Source of the DNA: SZUA-35 sp963781035
GTDB lineage: Bacteria; Actinomycetota; Acidimicrobiia; Acidimicrobiales; SZUA-35
Assembly (NCBI GenBank): GCA_963781035.1
Contig: CAWAEN010000004.1
Span: 868,001-932,000 of the forward strand
Length of the DNA: 64,000 nucleotides
Direction: 5' to 3'
The notes beneath the pieces were generated by a model. That model was given only the letters and a program-made list of their open reading frames with translations. It was not told the origin of the DNA and did no database searches. Every line of letters begins with the position of its first letter. Position 1 is the first letter of the stretch. The position numbers and the translations under genes are program-made. This document shows positions 1 to 8,378 of this stretch, piece after piece.

Positions 1-309
1 AAGAAACGCTCCTATTTCCGGGTGACGCTCGCCGGCGCGTACATCGACGGGTTCGACGACCCAGAGGAGTGCTCCAGCATGAAGGTGCTCGGCGTCCACC
101 TGATCAACGGGCTGCTGTGTCTCGAGGGTGTTGAGGGTGGCCAGCTCAGGCTGCGCCCGCCGGAGGCCATCAAACACGTCGCCGCAGGGTCGGTGGATGA
201 CACGCGGTCGTGGACAGCCAAGATCGGTCTCTCCGATGGTGATGAACCACCCAGCGCTGCGGAGTTCGTGCCGGTCACCGATCAGGGGCCGCTCGACCGC
301 CCCGCGTAG
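1..309 (+). CDS. C-terminal part of an unknown protein
   Basis: An open frame enters at base 1 and stops at the TAG ending at 309, giving the last 102 residues of a protein that starts upstream of the window. Third codon positions are strongly G/C in this frame, as in the clear genes nearby, and this favours it over the antisense open frame. I recognise no domain; the visible part is acidic and hydrophilic, with no membrane segment or cysteine motif. It converges with the TetR gene, whose stop lies 13 bases further on. Function unknown. Confidence 0.5.
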   Translation, partial: KKRSYFRVTLAGAYIDGFDDPEECSSMKVLGVHLINGLLCLEGVEGGQLRLRPPEAIKHVAAGSVDDTRSWTAKIGLSDGDEPPSAAEFVPVTDQGPLDRPA

Positions 310-321
310 GAAATCGGTCGG

Positions 322-901
322 TCATCCCGGATCCGGCCGGGCCGCGAGCCCGTCGACGATGAACGAGGCGAACACGTCGACGAGATCGTTGTTGCGCTCG
401 ATGCCGGATGACGGAGCCAAGCCGCGAATCGCCACCCAACAGAACGTCGTCGCCGAGTCGATGTCGAGGTCCGGATTCTGTTGGTCTCGAATCATCGTGA
501 CCACCCGTCGCATCGCCTCGTCGACTCGGCCCCGCTGCTCCATCAAGTTGCTGTCGTCCACACGGAGCAGGTCGGTCTGTGTCATCACCGCCAGATGGCC
601 GGGGTGCCGTTCGGCGGTCCTGCGGTAGGCGGCGCCGACTCGCCTCAGGCGTTCGGTGGCGTCGTCGATGCCGTCGACGGCATCGGCCAAGGCGTCGGCC
701 AGAAGGGCAGAAACCCTCGGCTGCGAGCGAGGTGAGCATGCCTTCGGCGTCACCGAAGTGGTGGGCTGGTGCGGCGTGGGACACGCCGGCTCGTCGTGCC
801 ACCTCACGCAGGCTGAAACCGGACGTTCCCTTCTCGGCGATCAGCTCGGCGGTGGCCGAGCGCAGCGCATCGGGAAGGTGGCCGTGGTGGTACGTGGGCA
901 C
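322..901 (-). CDS. TetR-family transcriptional regulator (frameshifted)
   Basis: The GTG start at 901 opens a typical TetR N-terminus of about 60 residues: a leading helix, then the helix-turn-helix containing SLREVARRAGVSHAAPAHHF. The frame is lost near 705-715, where one extra base in a T/C run separates the AAEGF segment from LLADALADAVDGI. The second frame continues as the helical ligand-binding domain to the stop at 322, about 192 residues in all, the normal family length. It presumably represses nearby genes in response to a small molecule. The palindrome at 1590-1605 is a possible target, which is inference. The break looks like a sequencing indel, but a real pseudogene is not excluded. 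Confidence 0.8.
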
Positions 902-926
902 CGTCGGAGCCTATGCGTGGTGTCGA

Positions 927-1514
927 TCAGCCGTTGAGCTTCTTGCGCTGCCACCCGAGGGCGGTGAAGACGAACCAGATACCGCCGAAGATGCAGATCG
1001 GTCCCCAGAACTCGGTGCTCCAGCGCTCGTCGAGCTCGTACGACAGGGCATGGCCGAAGGCAACTGCGGCCAGCAGCGTCGTCGCCACCTGGACCCGCGG
1101 GTCGTAGCGGATCAGCCCGATCGCCTCGGCGCAGTAGGCGACCGTGGCCGGAATCGAGAGGAGCCAGATCGGCCAGGGGTCGATCGATGTCGGCCAGGGA
1201 GTGAGTCCGTTCAACGAGAGGATGGCGACGACCAAGCCCAGTGGGTAGAGGGCGGCGCATCTCCGGCAGACATGACGCGATCCGATCCGGACACAACGCT
1301 CCTGGTACTCGTCCGGCCAGTGGTGGGCCAACCACATCTGCTTCTTCGCCAATCGCTCGCGTTCCTTCGCCCCGATCATGGCAAGACGAGCGTCGAGCAT
1401 GCGGAGCGCCTGTTCTTCTGCGGGGTCATCGGCGCGAGAACTCACCTGGGTCCATCGGCCCACATGGTCGTCAGATGAGATGCCGGCAACATTTCGCTCC
1501 CTGTTCTGCGGCAC
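927..1514 (-). CDS. DUF2085-like membrane protein
   Basis: A protein of up to 195 residues with a hydrophilic N-terminus, a Cys-x2-Cys motif in the sequence HVCRRCAALYPLG, then three or four hydrophobic segments and a lysine-rich end. The CRRCAALY motif followed by membrane segments resembles DUF2085 membrane proteins, whose usual motif is C-x-R-C-T-G-x-Y. Function is unknown. The longest start, GTG at 1514, lies inside the inverted repeat at 1501-1553, so a downstream start (GTG 1463 or ATG 1400) may be the real one. It is divergent from the thiolase gene. Confidence 0.65.
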   Translation of the reverse strand: MPQNRERNVAGISSDDHVGRWTQVSSRADDPAEEQALRMLDARLAMIGAKERERLAKKQMWLAHHWPDEYQERCVRIGSRHVCRRCAALYPLGLVVAILSLNGLTPWPTSIDPWPIWLLSIPATVAYCAEAIGLIRYDPRVQVATTLLAAVAFGHALSYELDERWSTEFWGPICIFGGIWFVFTALGWQRKKLNG

Positions 1515-1553
1515 TGGAGCCGCAGAACTGCGGGCTCAGTGCCGCAGAACAGT
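1501..1553. repeat. Perfect 15-bp inverted repeat with nested palindrome
   Basis: CTGTTCTGCGGCACT at 1501-1515 is the exact reverse complement of AGTGCCGCAGAACAG at 1539-1553. Between them sits CCGCAGAACTGCGG, itself an inverted repeat (CCGCAG, AA, CTGCGG). The decamer GCCGCAGAAC or its complement therefore occurs three times in 53 bases. It lies between divergent genes, so a regulator-binding array or cruciform is as likely as a terminator. There is no T-run. Confidence 0.6.
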
Positions 1554-1589
1554 AGGGCGGAGCGAGGGGGCGGGCGCGGAGGGCAGAAC

Positions 1590-1605
1590 TTGACCGCACG
1601 GTCAA
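1590..1605. promoter_or_regulatory. Palindromic operator-like site upstream of thiolase
   Basis: TTGACCGCACGGTCAA has perfect 7-bp arms (TTGACCG/CGGTCAA) around CA, 65 bases before the thiolase start at 1670. The size and symmetry suit a dimeric TetR-type repressor. Such regulators commonly control fatty-acid and thiolase genes in actinobacteria, and a TetR gene lies 700 bases away. Binding by that protein is inference. Confidence 0.5.
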
Positions 1606-1669
1606 GGCGGTGGGAGCATCCACGTTCACCTTCGGTCGGAGTCGCCGGCCGTCTCTTCGAGGAGTCCCC

Positions 1670-2877
1670 ATGCCCGAGGCAGTCATCGTTTCCACCGCCC
1701 GCAGCGCCATCGGTCGAGCCTTCAAGGGTTCTCTCAAGGACGAGCGTCCTGACGACATCGCCGCTCAGATCGTGAAGGCCGCGCTGGCAAAGGTTCCCGA
1801 ACTCGACTCGGCCGAGATCGGTGATCTCATGATGGGCTGTGGTTCGCCTGCCGGTGAGCAGGGATTCAACATCGCCCGCGTGGTCGCGGTGATGGCCGGG
1901 CTCGAGAACGTGCCTGGCGTGACCGTCAATCGGTACTGCTCGTCGTCGCTCCAGACCATTCGCATGGCGGCCCACGCCATCAAGGCCGGCGAGGGTGATG
2001 CCTTCATCTCGGCTGGGGTCGAGTTCGTGAGTCGCTACGGCAACGGTGCCTCGGACAGTGGCGGTGCCACCAACCCGATCTTCGGTGATGCGCAGGCGCG
2101 TACGGCCGCTCGGGCCGAGGGTGGGGCCGACACCTGGTCGCCGCCGGAGGGCCTGCCTGACGTCTACATCGCCATGGGGCAGACCGCCGAGAACGTGGCC
2201 CAGCAGGAGAACGTGACCCGCGAGGCCATGGACGAGTGGGGCGTGCGTTCGCAGAACCGAGCCGAAGCGGCCATCGAGCGGGGGTTCTTCGAGAACGACA
2301 TCACACCGGTCACGCTCTCCGACGGCAGCGTCTACACAATCGGACGACGGCCCCCGCGCCGGCGTCAACATCGAGGGTGTGAGCCAGCTCAAGCCGGTGT
2401 TCCGGCCAGACGGCAGGATCACGGCAGCCAACGCGTGCCCTCTCAACGACGGCGCGGCCGCCGTGATCGTCATGTCGCGACACGCGGGCCAAGGAGCTCG
2501 GCATCACGCCGCTCGCTCGCATCATCTCCTCCGGTGTCACCGGACTCAACCCCGAGATCATGGGCTTGGGCCCGATCGAGGCCTGCAAGCAGGCGATGGC
2601 CCGTGCGGGCATGAGCATCGCCGACATCGATCTCGTCGAGATCAACGAGGCGTTTGCGGCGCAGGTGCTCCCGTCGGCTGATCAGCTCGGAATCGACTAC
2701 GACAAGCTCAACATCAACGGTGGCGGTATCGCCCTCGGCCATCCATTCGGCATGACGGGTGCTCGCATCATGACGACGCTGATCAACAACCTCATCGACG
2801 AAGACAAGTCGATCGGCATGGAGAGCATGTGTGTCGGTGGCGGCCAAGGCATGGCCATGATCATCGAACGCCTCTAG
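1670..2877 (+). CDS. Acetyl-CoA acyltransferase (thiolase), two frameshifts
   Basis: Thiolase-superfamily enzyme that joins or cleaves acyl-CoA in beta-oxidation or acetoacetyl-CoA formation. The start is ATG 1670 (MPEAVIVSTARSAIGR). The acylated cysteine lies in VNRYCSSSLQT (about residue 88), the NEAFA motif is near the C-terminus, followed by GGGIALGHPFGMTG, and the second catalytic cysteine is in CVGGGQG. All the landmarks of an enzyme of about 400 residues are present, but the frame shifts near 2344 (extra G; DDGPRAGVNIEG resumes) and near 2477 (extra base; DTRAKELGITPL resumes). Both look like single-base insertions. An isolated gene close to a TetR regulator. The substrate chain length cannot be read from the sequence. 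Confidence 0.88.
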
Positions 2878-2891
2878 CCCCGCGACCGGGG
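2878..2891. terminator. Short GC hairpin between convergent genes
   Basis: CCCCG-CGAC-CGGGG directly follows the thiolase stop and precedes the stop of the convergent lipoprotein gene. It has a 5-bp stem and no T-tract, so a terminator role is tentative. Confidence 0.3.
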
Positions 2892-2900
2892 TCGGGAGGG

Positions 2901-3164
2901 TCAGCTGCAGGTGTCGAGTGCGGCTTCGAAGACTGCCTCGAATGCGCTGGCGCCCTCGAGATCGTTGGATCCGTTGTTGATCTCGGACTCGGTGAGGTCG
3001 GATTTGTCGAACACCTCGACAGCCATGCATTCGGCCGCCTCCGGCGTCATTTCTCCCTGGCGTTCCATGGCTCGCACGAACGCCTCCCGGTCGCTGGCCT
3101 CGTCGCCACAGGCGGAGAGCAACAGCCCAGCGATCAGCAGCACGGCGGTGGCGCGTCGTTTCAT
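2901..3164 (-). CDS. Small secreted lipoprotein
   Basis: An 87-residue protein starting MKRRATAVLLIAGLLLSACG: positive N-terminus, hydrophobic stretch and an LLSAC lipobox, with lipidation at about Cys19. The mature part is acidic, with two further cysteines (one in AAECMAVEV, one near the C-terminus) that could pair. The spacing of these cysteines and the helix-rich composition resemble short actinobacterial lipoproteins of unknown function. Last gene of a minus-strand run that includes the CoA-binding protein and MetY upstream. Confidence 0.7.
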   Translation of the reverse strand: MKRRATAVLLIAGLLLSACGDEASDREAFVRAMERQGEMTPEAAECMAVEVFDKSDLTESEINNGSNDLEGASAFEAVFEAALDTCS

Positions 3165-3202
3165 GGCCACAGTCAATCGGATTCGGGCCCCATCGGCACT
3201 GT

Positions 3203-3676
3203 TCAGCGTCGTCGGCTGGAGATGACCCCGGTGTTGAAGCCGGCAAGGTGCAGTCCACCGGCGAACCGGGCGTGCTCGACCTTCGTGCAGCGGTCCATCA
3301 CCACGTCGAGGCCGGCGTCGGAGGCGATGCGTGCTGCCTCCTCGCTGATGATCCCCAGTTGGAGCCACAGCACCTTCGCCCCGACAGCCACGGCTTCCTC
3401 GGCGACCGCGGGGCAGTCGTCTGCTCGGCGGAAGACGTCGACGATGTCGGGGACGACTGGCAGATCGGCCAACGACGGATACACGGTGTGGCCGAGGATC
3501 TCGGTCTCGCGTGGATTGACCGGATACAGCTCGAAATCGCACAACGACGAACCGAGATACGTCATCACGAAGTTGCTCGCTCTGGCCGGGTTCGACGAGG
3601 CCCCGACGATGGCGATGGTCTTCGAGCGGTCGAGGATGGCTCTCCGCTCGCCCGCTCCGGGCGGTGTCCAGGTCAT
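3203..3676 (-). CDS. CoA-binding domain protein (YccU type)
   Basis: A 157-residue single-domain Rossmann-like protein. The N-terminal strand TIAIVGASSNPARASNFV is the signature of the stand-alone CoA-binding domain family (CoA_binding_2), and PVNPRETEILGHTVYPSLADLP matches the second conserved block. These proteins bind CoA or a related nucleotide; the physiological role is unsettled. It follows metY by 46 bases on the same strand and may be co-transcribed. Confidence 0.85.
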   Translation of the reverse strand: MTWTPPGAGERRAILDRSKTIAIVGASSNPARASNFVMTYLGSSLCDFELYPVNPRETEILGHTVYPSLADLPVVPDIVDVFRRADDCPAVAEEAVAVGAKVLWLQLGIISEEAARIASDAGLDVVMDRCTKVEHARFAGGLHLAGFNTGVISSRRR

Positions 3677-3722
3677 GGTTGAGTCCTCGCTTCGGGCTGC
3701 TTCGGTCTGGATCTCGCGGTTC

Positions 3723-5018
3723 TCACGGCGCTGCCTCCATGGCTGCGTCCAACCCTCGGTCGAGGTCCCACAGGATGTCGTCGAGATCCTCCAGGCCGAC
3801 CGACAGTCTGATCATGTCTGCGCTCACACCGCCGGCGGCCAATTGGTCGTCGGAGAGCTGTTGATGCGTCGTGCTCGCCGGGTGGATCACCAGCGTCTTC
3901 GCATCGCCGACGTTGGCCAGGTGGCTGACCAAGGTCAGGTTCTCGATGAACGATCGTCCGGCGGCCCGGCCGCCTTTCACGCCGAACGTGAAGATCGCTC
4001 CGGACCCGAGGGGGAGGTACTTCTTCGCCAGGTCGTGGTGAGGCGAGTTGGGGAGGTCGGCATAGGACACCCAGTCGACCCGAGGATCGCCCTCGAGCCA
4101 TGCAGCGACGGCGCGGGCGTTTGCGACATGTGCGTCCATTCGCATCGGCAGTGTCTCGAGACCCTGCAGCATCAGGAAGGCGTTGAACGGGGAGAGCGAA
4201 GCCCCGATGTCGCGCAGCTGCTCTGAACGCAGCGCGGTGCAGAACGCGTATTCGCCGAAGTTGTCGACCCAGCGCAGGCCGTTGTAGCCGGCGACCGGCT
4301 CGGTCATCCGCGGGAACCGACCCGAAGCCCAGTCGAACTGACCGGACTCGCTGATGACCCCGGCGATGCTGGTGCCGTGACCGCCGATGAACTTGGTGGC
4401 CGAATGCAGCACGATGTCGGCGCCGAACTCCATCGGTCGGCACAGGTACGGCGTGGCGAACGTGGCATCGACGATCAGCGGCAGATCGTGGCTGTGGGCC
4501 ACGTCGGCCAGCGCGTCGAGGTCGGCAACCGCCCCAGAGGGGTTCCCGATGATCTCGGTGTAGATCGCTTTGGTCTCGGGTCGGATGGCCGCCGCGAACG
4601 CCGCCGGGTCGGTGTTGTCGACGAACGACGTGGTGATGCCGAGCCTGGCCAGGGTGGTGTCGAGGAGTGCGTAGGTTCCCCCGTAGATGCTGGCCGCAGC
4701 GACGAGGTGGTCGCCTGCTCCGGCGACGGTGGTGAGCGCCAGGAACTCGGCGGCCTGCCCGCTGGCGGTGGCGACCGACCCGATCGCCCCCTCGAGACTG
4801 GCCATGCGTTCCTCGAACGCCGCCGTCGTCGGGTTCGAGATGCGGCTGTAGATCGTGCCGTACTTCTGGAGCGCGAACAGGTCAGCGGCATCCTGGGTGT
4901 CCTCGAACACGAAGCTGGTGCTCTGGTAGATCGGCACGGCGCGGGCACCGGTTGCGCGATCGGGCTGCCCGCCGGCGTGGAGGGCTCGAGTACGAAAGCC
5001 GAACTCGTGGTCGGTCAT
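3723..5018 (-). CDS. metY: O-acetylhomoserine sulfhydrylase (PLP-dependent)
   Basis: A 431-residue Cys/Met-metabolism PLP enzyme, cytosolic. It converts O-acetylhomoserine and sulfide to homocysteine, or uses methanethiol to make methionine. Seen: the N-terminal RALHAGGQPD, YSRISNPTT, the ASGQAAEFLA loop, and the Schiff-base lysine at about 209 in HSATKFIGGHGTS. The length matches MetY rather than the shorter MetB/MetC (about 380-400). The start lies 18 bases after the stop of the membrane protein at 5037-6305, so it may belong to the same transcript as the mau-like genes, an unexplained pairing. No SAM riboswitch is visible upstream. O-succinylhomoserine use is a less likely alternative. Confidence 0.9.
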   Translation of the reverse strand: MTDHEFGFRTRALHAGGQPDRATGARAVPIYQSTSFVFEDTQDAADLFALQKYGTIYSRISNPTTAAFEERMASLEGAIGSVATASGQAAEFLALTTVAGAGDHLVAAASIYGGTYALLDTTLARLGITTSFVDNTDPAAFAAAIRPETKAIYTEIIGNPSGAVADLDALADVAHSHDLPLIVDATFATPYLCRPMEFGADIVLHSATKFIGGHGTSIAGVISESGQFDWASGRFPRMTEPVAGYNGLRWVDNFGEYAFCTALRSEQLRDIGASLSPFNAFLMLQGLETLPMRMDAHVANARAVAAWLEGDPRVDWVSYADLPNSPHHDLAKKYLPLGSGAIFTFGVKGGRAAGRSFIENLTLVSHLANVGDAKTLVIHPASTTHQQLSDDQLAAGGVSADMIRLSVGLEDLDDILWDLDRGLDAAMEAAP

Positions 5019-5036
5019 GGTGAATCCCGTCGATGG

Positions 5037-6305
5037 TCAGTCCGAGGCCGATGCGGCCCGTGCTGCATCATGTTGCGCCATGGCTGCGGGGAGCAACCGC
5101 TCTGGCGTCGCCGTGCTCGGATCCCCGACGACGGTCACCAGGAACCACTTGTTGCCTTGGGTGAAGGTGATGCCATACACGACGAGCGGGCCATCGGAAC
5201 CGGCGACGTCTTGGCGGAAGCCTCGAGCCCCGGGCATGGCCTCGACCTCGTAGATGGTTCCGCCGTCGCCGATCAGCGTGATCGTGCCGTCCTCGAGGTA
5301 GAAGTCGGCTTCGAGGGCGCTGATGAAGTCATAGACGGTGGCGACGATCACGTCGTTGTCGTCGTTGCGGAAGGCTCGGGTCCAGCCGCCCTGGTAGCCC
5401 CGTGTCTCGAGCAGAGGCAGTTCTTCTGTCGGATCCGGCTGGAGGGCGGCCGCTTCGCTGATCGAGAGGCGACGGTCGGCTCCCGGATCCGTCACCGGTT
5501 CGAAGCCGGCCACATCGTCGATCACGAGTGCCGAGAGCGCACCTTCTCCCGCCGGAGCCTGCGGCTCGACGTCGTCCGGCGAGGTGACGAGTGGGATCGA
5601 GGTTTCGCTCAGGCTCGACTCGGTGAGGATCTGCGTGGTTGGCGATGTCGGCGTGGTGTCGTCGGCGGACACGTCGTCTCCTTCGTTGGCGGCCGTGAGC
5701 CCGGTGCCGGCCGATGTTGTGGTCTCGTCGTCGGCGCCGTCTGGACCGGCCTCGATGTTGGTGTTGCTCGTGCATGCGGTGGCGACCAGCAGCACGACGA
5801 GCAGAAGCCCGATCGCGGCCCCGTCGAGTGAGAGCCACACGCGGGTGGTGTTTTCTCGCAGTCGACCGAACCACGGTGCGTGGCCGACCCGGTCGGCGCG
5901 TCGGGAGGCGAACACGGTGACCAGCGAACGGGCGAGCCCGAACGTCACCGCCACGATGACACTCTCGGCGACGCCGACGAGCGCAGCACCCAGGGTCGCC
6001 GCCCACCACAGCCACGTCGAGAGCATCGTGAGCGGCCCGACACCGAGCCGGGCGCCGTAGAGGCCGGCGACGACCCGTGCATCGAAGAGTCGACCCCATT
6101 CGACCGGTACCTGACGTCTGATCGACAGCGGTGTGAGACGTCCGGTGCGCACGTGGACAGCGTCGGCGATGACGGCAACGAGCGCCAATCCGAGGGGCAC
6201 GCCGATGGCAGGCGTCGGTGTCCATTGGAGTGCCAGCCCGGCGACCAGGCCAACGAGGGCAGCGCTGAGTGTCCCCGAGGCCACGAGGATCAGGCCAACT
6301 GTCAA
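5037..6305 (-). CDS. Multi-pass membrane protein with extracytoplasmic domain
   Basis: A 422-residue protein. The first 190 residues contain about five hydrophobic segments, including a stretch with RLGVGPLTMLSTWLWW, ending in LLLVVLLVATAC. A Thr/Asp/Ser-rich linker of about 80 residues follows, and then a compact C-terminal domain of about 140 residues that I do not recognise. The ATAC at the last membrane segment resembles a lipobox but sits too deep in the protein for a standard signal peptide. It is the last gene of the mau-like run. Canonical mau clusters also carry a multi-pass protein (MauF), but I cannot show homology. The start is TTG 6305, uncertain. Confidence 0.6.
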   Translation of the reverse strand: MTVGLILVASGTLSAALVGLVAGLALQWTPTPAIGVPLGLALVAVIADAVHVRTGRLTPLSIRRQVPVEWGRLFDARVVAGLYGARLGVGPLTMLSTWLWWAATLGAALVGVAESVIVAVTFGLARSLVTVFASRRADRVGHAPWFGRLRENTTRVWLSLDGAAIGLLLVVLLVATACTSNTNIEAGPDGADDETTTSAGTGLTAANEGDDVSADDTTPTSPTTQILTESSLSETSIPLVTSPDDVEPQAPAGEGALSALVIDDVAGFEPVTDPGADRRLSISEAAALQPDPTEELPLLETRGYQGGWTRAFRNDDNDVIVATVYDFISALEADFYLEDGTITLIGDGGTIYEVEAMPGARGFRQDVAGSDGPLVVYGITFTQGNKWFLVTVVGDPSTATPERLLPAAMAQHDAARAASASD

Positions 6306-6356
6306 TCGTCGTCGCCCTCGGACCGAGGGCAGCAGGGTCTCAGCGACCGAAAGGCC

Positions 6357-6428
6357 TCAAGGCGACCACAGCGCATGGACGGCAGCAAGGCAGGCAACGC
6401 CGGTGAGCAGGATCAGTTCGGACGTCAT
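6357..6428 (-). CDS. Possible 23-residue membrane peptide
   Basis: An ATG-initiated frame of 23 residues (MTSELILLTGVACLAAVHAL plus WSP) fits the gap between the MauA-like gene and the membrane protein. It is almost entirely hydrophobic, with one cysteine. It could be a small membrane peptide of the cassette, or chance. I have only its position and composition as support. Confidence 0.25.
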   Translation of the reverse strand: MTSELILLTGVACLAAVHALWSP

Positions 6429-6452
6429 CGGTCGGCATCCATACAACAGATG

Positions 6453-7881
6453 CTACGAGCGGAACGTCTGTCCGGCGGCGGTCCAGTAGCCCGGCGCACC
6501 CTCGCTGCCGAACGGGAGCGACCCGTCGACCTTGGCGAGACCGATCGGACGCTCCGGCCATGGCTGGCGGATCACGGGCAGACCTTGACCGGACACGCCC
6601 TGGAGCTGGTCGACCCGGAAGCCGTTGACCATGCCCTGCATTTTCCAGAACTCTTCGGTCGAGAGCTCCCCCGGACCGGTGGCGTAGTACACACCTGACA
6701 TCAGCCCGTATCGGAGGCTGTGGGTTTCGAACCATTTCGCCAGCGCACCCAACACGTTCAGTGGATGGAGCACGAGCGGTGTACCGAGGTTGAGCAGACC
6801 GATGATGTCGAGCGAGCCGGTCGGGGCGATCGTGATGCGATCGGCAGGCACGAACGGTGCTGCCGATGCCAGGTCGGCGAGCTCGATCGAGAGCGAGATG
6901 AGGTCTCTGGCTGCGGTGCGCTCCGACGGATACGCCGGCGGCAGTCGGCTCGGGTCCGACGAGGAGGGTGGGCATGTCGAGCGCCGTGGCGGCGCCGCTT
7001 CCGACGGCCAGCGGGAACCCGTTGAGGGCCGCGAGGTTCGCGGCCAACGGAGCGGCCTCGGCCGACAGCCCGGTGGTCGCGACGGTCACGGTGCGATTGA
7101 CGTCGTTGATCCGACGGATGTGTTGCCCGACCTCGACGCTCATGGTTCCGGCGTCGGTCGACGACGAGACCACGTCGACGGTGAACGCACTGAGCGAGCC
7201 GACAGCCTCGGCGGACAGGCGGCCGACGGTCAGGATGCGTACCGCTCCGAGGACACCGAGCACATCACGGTCGGCGGCGCTCAGACCGGTGTTGGCGACC
7301 GGAAGCAGGGGAGCGCCGAGCGTGCCCGCGAGCGGAGCGGCGATGAGTTGCGCCCAACGGTCCGCGGCCGGCGCGACCACGATGGTCCGGGCCGAGGCGT
7401 GGCCGGCCAGTATTGCTGCGTGGTGGTAGCCGCTGGTGGCGTTCCACGCGATCGGGGCCAGCTCGACCCGGAGCACGCGTGGGTCCTGGCCACAGCTCTC
7501 GACGATGCAGCGGACGTTCGTGCCGCTCGGGCAGTACCCGTGGACGTTGGGATAGTTGACGGTGCAGCAGTCGCAGATCTTCTTGAGGCCATTGTTCGCA
7601 CAGCATCCGTCGCTGGCGTACCAGCACCAGCCCCAGACGTCGTCGGTGCCGTTGCAGTCGAAGGTGGCGCACTTCGGCGTGACTCCGGACTGGCCGCACA
7701 CTCGGGCGTCGGCTTGGCGGGCGAGGATCGTGGCAACGGCGGGGCCGGCGGCGACCATCATCGCCACTTGGCCGGCGCGGTGAAAGAAGGAGCGACGGGT
7801 CAGACGGGCGGCCGTCCATCGGGACAGCCGCTCGACTCCCGAGTCGAGCCGACTCTGGGTGCCGGCGGACGGTTCAGCCAT
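6453..7881 (-). CDS. Tat-exported MauA-like Cys-rich domain fused to cell-wall-binding-like domain (one frameshift)
   Basis: About 475 residues. A twin-arginine signal (TRRSFFHR at about 28-35, then a hydrophobic stretch to about 53) is followed by a disulfide-rich block of about 70 residues with 12 cysteines (positions 62 to 130). Motifs ICDCC, YCPSGT and VESC echo the light chain of methylamine dehydrogenase (ICDC, CPPGT, ASC), which also has 12 cysteines in six disulfides. The tryptophan that forms TTQ before the ASC-type motif is replaced by isoleucine (CIVESC), so an active TTQ is unlikely. Residues 150-315 resemble the CWB2 cell-wall-binding fold (APAADRWAQLIAAPLAGTLGAPLLPV, TVGRLSAEAVGSL). 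The frame shifts near 6940, and the remaining 155 residues continue to TAG 6453. The start overlaps mauD by 8 bases. Confidence 0.75.
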
Positions 7882-8365
7882 TTGGGTTCTCCGGTGCGGT
7901 GGGGTCGAGAAGCTCCGCGAGCATTTCTTCGACTTGATCGAGTGTGTTGGCGACGCCGCGGCTCTTGACCGTGCCGGCCTGGTCGACGGCGACGAGGTAG
8001 GGGGTTGATCGAACCTTGAACGATTCGAACGTGGCCTGCTGGTCGCTCGACGAGAGGATCCGGAGATCGACCTCGTCGTAGGTGGTGACCATGTGGCGAA
8101 GCTGGGGCAGAAGGGTCGCACACAGTTCGCACGTCGGCGAAGTGAAGGCGACGAGGGTGAACGGAATCGCGCTGTAGTCGTAGGCGGACCGATCCGGGGC
8201 CGGTGTGTCCCGATCGGGACCTTCACCGGCGAAGTGCACACCCATGGGGGCCACACGGGTGTGGAGGACGCCGATCTGTCTGAGCAGCGCGACGACGGTG
8301 AAACCGAGCACGATCACAGCGATCCACAAGAGCACGTACGAGACGATCCACACGGTTCCGCTCAT
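7874..8365 (-). CDS. mauD: MauD-like membrane-anchored thioredoxin-fold protein
   Basis: 163 residues: one N-terminal membrane anchor (about 5-30), then a thioredoxin/TlpA-like domain outside the membrane with TSPTCELCATLLPQL carrying a CxxC pair (Cys79, Cys82). The cis-proline loop is STPYLVAVD. In methylamine-utilising bacteria MauD is needed for correct disulfide formation in the MauA light chain. Here it directly precedes, and overlaps, a gene for a 12-cysteine MauA-like domain, so the same job is a fair inference. It starts 13 bases after mauE, and the operon order E-D-A matches canonical mau clusters. Confidence 0.82.
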   Translation of the reverse strand: MSGTVWIVSYVLLWIAVIVLGFTVVALLRQIGVLHTRVAPMGVHFAGEGPDRDTPAPDRSAYDYSAIPFTLVAFTSPTCELCATLLPQLRHMVTTYDEVDLRILSSSDQQATFESFKVRSTPYLVAVDQAGTVKSRGVANTLDQVEEMLAELLDPTAPENPNG

Positions 8366-8378
8366 GCGGTTCGGTCCC

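Noticed and set aside
5880..6698. Plus-strand open frame across the mau-like genes
   Set aside because: Composition is Arg/Gly/Asp-rich without structure, and it is fully antisense to genes with clear membrane or domain features.
6453..7881. Active methylamine dehydrogenase light chain
   Set aside because: The TTQ-forming Trp near the VESC motif is Ile, the second half with the other Trp is missing, and no mauB or mauG is present.
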